A DNA stretch of 64,000 nt from JAJDOD01 sp039024895 (lineage in GTDB: Bacteria > Pseudomonadota > Alphaproteobacteria > Rhodobacterales > Rhodobacteraceae): positions 94,031 through 158,030 of the forward strand of contig JBCCPJ010000006.1 of assembly GCA_039024895.1 (NCBI GenBank), in the 5' to 3' direction. Of the stretch, positions 60,910-64,000 are shown in pieces. Below the pieces are notes generated by a model. The model saw only the letters and a program-made list of their open reading frames with translations. It did not search any database and was not told the origin of the DNA. Position 1 is the first letter of the stretch, and every line of letters begins with the position of its first letter. Position numbers and translations under genes: made by a program.

Positions 60910-63762
60910 ATGACATTTACGCCAACCGATTACCTGCCGTATGATTTTGCCAACCGTCGCCATATCGGTCCGTCACCTGACGAGATGGAACAGATGTTGG
61001 CCAAGCTTGGTGTCGCGTCACTCGATGCGTTGATCGTTGAGACCGTGCCCGCGAGCATCCGTCAGGCAGAACCGCTCAACTTCGAAAAGCCGCGTTCGGA
61101 ACGCGAACTTATCTGGGAAATGCGCCAGATTGCGGGGCAAAACGAGGTATTCACGACCATGACCGGGCAGGGATATTACGGCACGACAACGCCGCCCGCG
61201 ATCTTACGGAACATCCTTGAAAATCCCGCTTGGTATACGGCCTATACACCCTATCAGCCGGAGATTTCCCAAGGTCGTCTGGAAGCTCTGCTGAACTACC
61301 AAACCATGATCTCCGACTTGACCGGACTGCCGGTTGCCAACGCCTCCCTGCTCGACGAGGCCACAGCGGCGGCGGAGGCGATGACCATGGCGGAGCGCGT
61401 CGCCAAGTCGAAGGCCAAAGTGTTCTTCATTGATGAGAATTGCCACCCGCAAAATATCGCGGTCATGCAGACCCGCGCCGCTCCCCTCGGGATTGAGTGC
61501 TGTATCGGCGCGCCGGAAGATCTCGACGCGGAGAATGTCTTTGCCGCGATCTTCCAGTACCCCGGGACCTATGGGCATGTGCGGGACTTTACCGATCAGA
61601 TCGCGGCGCTCCATGAACATAAGGCGCTCGGCCTCGTCATCGCCGACCCCATGGCGCTGACCTTGCTGAAGGAGCCCGGCGCGATGGGGGCTGACATTGC
61701 CGTTGGTTCCACGCAGCGGTTCGGTGTGCCCATGGGTATGGGCGGCCCCCATGCGGCTTACATGGCCTGCAAGGATGCCTATAAACGCGCGATGCCGGGC
61801 CGCCTTGTTGGCGTCTCCGTCGATGCGCGCGGCAACCAGGCGTATCGGTTGAGCTTGCAAACGCGCGAACAGCATATCCGCCGCGAGAAAGCCACGTCCA
61901 ATGTCTGTACGGCTCAGGCGCTTCTGGCCGTGATGGCCAGTTTCTACGCGGTGTTTCATGGTCCGGAAGGACTAAAGGCCATTGCACAACGCATTCACCG
62001 CAAGACGGAACGCCTCGTGATGGGGTTGGAGGCGGGCGGTTTCAAAGTCGAGCCGGAGTTGTTTTTCGATACGATCACTGTTGAGGTGGGCGCGCTTCAA
62101 GGCGTCATCCTTGAAGCCGGGCGGCGCGAGCGCATCAACTTTCGCAAAGTGGGTGAGACCAAAATCGGCATCGCCGTGGATGAAACCATACGGCCCGCCA
62201 CGCTGGAGGCCGTCTGGCGTGCTTTCGGCCTTGACCTGAAGCGCGATGACTTCGAGGCGGGCTACACCCGTTTGCCCGTCGAATATCACCGCACCAGCCG
62301 GTTCATGACGCATCCCGTGTTCCACATGAACCGCGCGGAAACGGAGATGATGCGCTACATGCGTCGTCTCGCGGATCGTGATCTCGCCCTTGACCGCGCC
62401 ATGATCCCGCTGGGGTCGTGCACCATGAAGCTCAACGCCGCGGTTGAGATGATGCCGGTCACGTGGCCTGAATTTGCCAACATTCACCCCTTTGCGCCAA
62501 GCGATCAGGTGAAAGGCTACACGGCGATGATCGCGGACCTTTCGCGCCGCCTGTGCGAGATCACCGGCTATGATGCGATGTCGATGCAGCCGAATTCCGG
62601 GGCGCAGGGGGAATATGCCGGGCTTTTGACCATCCAGGCCTATCATCGTGCCCGGGGCGAGGCTGAGCGCAACGTCTGTCTCATCCCGATCAATGCCCAC
62701 GGCACAAACCCCGCAAGCGCGCAGATGTGCGGTATGGATGTCGTGGTAACAAAATGTACCGAGAACGGCGATGTCGATCTGGAGGACTTCCGCGCCAAGG
62801 CCGAAGCCGCGGGAGATCGTTTGGCCGCTTGTATGATTACCTATCCTTCGACCCATGGCGTGTTTGAGGAAACCGTTCGGGAGGTCTGCCAGATCACCCA
62901 TGAACATGGCGGGCAGGTCTATCTGGATGGCGCGAACCTCAATGCGATGGTCGGTATCTCGAAACCCGGGGAGATCGGGTCCGACGTCAGCCACCTCAAC
63001 TTGCACAAGACGTTTTGCATTCCCCACGGCGGCGGCGGTCCCGGCATGGGGCCCATCGGCGTGAAGGCGCATCTGGCGCCCTTTCTGCCCGGGCATCCGG
63101 AAAGCGGCGGACGCGAAGGTCCGGTCTCTGCTGCGCCCTATGGCTCGCCCGGTATTCTGGTGATCCCCTATGCCTATCTCTTGCTGATGGGCGGCGAAGG
63201 CCTCACACAGGCCACCAAGGTCGCGATCCTGAATGCCAATTACATCGCCAAGCGGCTCGAAGGGGCGTTTGACGTCTTGTTCAAAGGCGGGCAGGGGCGC
63301 GTTGCCCATGAGTGCATCATCGACACGCGACCTTTCGACGAAACCGCCGGTGTGACGGTCGACGATATCGCCAAGCGGTTGATGGATAACGGGTTTCACG
63401 CACCGACCATGAGCTGGCCTGTGGCGGGCACATTGATGATTGAACCGACGGAAAGCGAAACCAAGGCCGAGCTTGACCGGTTCTGCGACGCGATGCTCTC
63501 CATCCGCGAGGAAATCGCGGCCATCGAAGACGGGAAAGCAGACCGCGAAAACAACCCGCTCAAACGCGCACCCCACACCGTTGAGGACCTTGTCGGCGAT
63601 TGGAACCGTCCCTACTCACGGGAAGAAGCATGCTATCCCGCCGGTGCGTTCCGCGTCGACAAATACTGGCCACCGGTCAACCGCGTCGACAATGCCTTTG
63701 GCGACCGCAACCTCGTGTGTATTTGTCCGCCATTGGATGAGTATGCTGAAGCAGCGGAGTGA
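60910..63762 (+). CDS. gcvP: Glycine dehydrogenase (decarboxylating), P protein
   Basis: GcvP is the PLP enzyme that decarboxylates glycine. The protein is a single 950-residue chain, the fused form with both halves, as in E. coli. The N-terminal half begins FANRHIGPSPDEME and contains EISQGRLEALLNYQTMISDLTG. The C-terminal half carries the PLP lysine in HLNLHKTFCIPHGGGGPGMG. No frameshift is seen. Lipoamide dehydrogenase (L protein) could be supplied by lpd at 25.7 kb. Confidence 0.97.
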   Translation: MTFTPTDYLPYDFANRRHIGPSPDEMEQMLAKLGVASLDALIVETVPASIRQAEPLNFEKPRSERELIWEMRQIAGQNEVFTTMTGQGYYGTTTPPAILRNILENPAWYTAYTPYQPEISQGRLEALLNYQTMISDLTGLPVANASLLDEATAAAEAMTMAERVAKSKAKVFFIDENCHPQNIAVMQTRAAPLGIECCIGAPEDLDAENVFAAIFQYPGTYGHVRDFTDQIAALHEHKALGLVIADPMALTLLKEPGAMGADIAVGSTQRFGVPMGMGGPHAAYMACKDAYKRAMPGRLVGVSVDARGNQAYRLSLQTREQHIRREKATSNVCTAQALLAVMASFYAVFHGPEGLKAIAQRIHRKTERLVMGLEAGGFKVEPELFFDTITVEVGALQGVILEAGRRERINFRKVGETKIGIAVDETIRPATLEAVWRAFGLDLKRDDFEAGYTRLPVEYHRTSRFMTHPVFHMNRAETEMMRYMRRLADRDLALDRAMIPLGSCTMKLNAAVEMMPVTWPEFANIHPFAPSDQVKGYTAMIADLSRRLCEITGYDAMSMQPNSGAQGEYAGLLTIQAYHRARGEAERNVCLIPINAHGTNPASAQMCGMDVVVTKCTENGDVDLEDFRAKAEAAGDRLAACMITYPSTHGVFEETVREVCQITHEHGGQVYLDGANLNAMVGISKPGEIGSDVSHLNLHKTFCIPHGGGGPGMGPIGVKAHLAPFLPGHPESGGREGPVSAAPYGSPGILVIPYAYLLLMGGEGLTQATKVAILNANYIAKRLEGAFDVLFKGGQGRVAHECIIDTRPFDETAGVTVDDIAKRLMDNGFHAPTMSWPVAGTLMIEPTESETKAELDRFCDAMLSIREEIAAIEDGKADRENNPLKRAPHTVEDLVGDWNRPYSREEACYPAGAFRVDKYWPPVNRVDNAFGDRNLVCICPPLDEYAEAAE

Positions 63763-63763
63763 T

Positions 63764-63789
63764 GGGACCACACGTTGTCCTGCGGTCTC
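63764..63789 (+). terminator. Weak terminator-like hairpin after gcvP
   Basis: GGGACCACA pairs with TGCGGTCTC with one mismatch around an 8-nt loop, directly after the gcvP stop. The tail (TCGGTTGTTC) is only moderately T-rich. Confidence 0.35.
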
Positions 63790-63902
63790 TCGGTTGTTCT
63801 AAGTAGGGCGCAATAACATCGAGCTCTCGCAGTTGGCTGCTTAACTCGTCGAAGACGAATGTCGGGTGTGCGGACGGAGCTGCCTTTTGCTGTAACCCGG
63901 GT

Positions 63903-64000
63903 TTAGGCTTCGACGCCCAACCCGGGAAGCACCATGGCGACGCGTTCCTGCCGTCGACCAAATACCTCAAGTAACGGTAGATCGCCCTCGAAAAGACCCA
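63903..64000 (-). CDS. Possible C-terminal end of a gene entering from the right edge
   Basis: On the minus strand a frame is open from the right edge and ends with TAA at 63903-63905, giving 31 residues that end VFGRRQERVAMVLPGLGVEA. The composition is protein-like, but a second, longer frame on the same strand is also open. The family cannot be named, and chance is not excluded. Confidence 0.3.
   Translation of the reverse strand, partial: GLFEGDLPLLEVFGRRQERVAMVLPGLGVEA

Noticed and set aside
61972..63576. 534-codon minus-strand frame over gcvP
   Set aside because: Antisense shadow produced by codon bias in gcvP; no start signal and the sense gene is certain.

Overview
The window is about 64 kb of chromosome from an alphaproteobacterium, most likely a marine Rhodobacteraceae (Roseobacter group). 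The reasons are an F1-ATPase operon atpHAGDC without F0 genes, a combined TCA-cycle cluster (mdh, sucCD, odhAB, lpd and sdhCDAB), a complete set of marker genes for the ethylmalonyl-CoA pathway (ccr, ecm, mch, mcl2), phaR, and a LuxR/LuxI pair of the Roseobacter type. Gene order around mcl2-mch-sdh and suc-odh resembles Rhodobacter. Almost everything is core metabolism. I see no prophage, IS element, CRISPR array, rRNA or tRNA.

Layout. 0-2.2 kb: the start of a cyclic-phosphodiesterase-like gene, nudC, an SRPBCC protein and a membrane protein. 2.4-6.1 kb: ftsW-murG-murC, a fragment of the cell-division/wall cluster without its usual neighbours. 6.2-13.9 kb: adenosine kinase, nth, an Ada-like alkyl-repair protein, an OmpA-family lipoprotein, clpA, gloB and a methyltransferase. 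14.2-19.9 kb: atpHAGDC and a TerB-like protein. 20.0-23.9 kb: copper delivery (Sco, PCuAC), hemE/hemC and phaR with apparent PhaR operators. 24.0-43.5 kb: the TCA supercluster. Its left arm reads on the minus strand (mdh; sucC-x-sucD-small ORF-odhA-odhB-x-lpd) and its right arm on the plus strand (mcl2, mch, sdhCDA-two lipoproteins-sdhB). 43.7-47.5 kb: creD, a DUF1989 protein, deoD and a small conserved-looking protein. 47.6-51.1 kb: ecm and ccr, divergent. 51.3-53.0 kb: the quorum-sensing locus. 53.1-59.1 kb: RecD-like helicase, SDR, TIGR02186/TauE pair, MATE exporter and a gamma-glutamylcyclotransferase-like protein. 59.2-63.8 kb: a tandem glycine riboswitch followed by gcvT-gcvH-gcvP.

How it works together. 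Acetyl-CoA-derived crotonyl-CoA can pass through Ccr, Ecm, Mch and malyl-CoA chemistry to malate and succinyl-CoA, which feed the Suc, Sdh and Mdh steps encoded in the middle of the window. The reducing power drives respiration (CuA assembly by Sco/PCuAC) and the ATP synthase. PhaR would link the same acetyl/crotonyl-CoA pool to polyhydroxybutyrate storage.

The most interesting signals are non-coding or very small. Pairs of the palindrome TGTGATCACA, with centres exactly 21 bp apart, lie about 110-116 bp upstream of both sucC and sdhC and suggest one TCA-cycle regulator. An 11-bp-periodic repeat lies upstream of lpd and deoD. A 43-residue membrane ORF sits between sucD and odhA. A membrane-protein gene between odhB and lpd carries a frameshift. 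The luxI leader is densely packed with inverted repeats.
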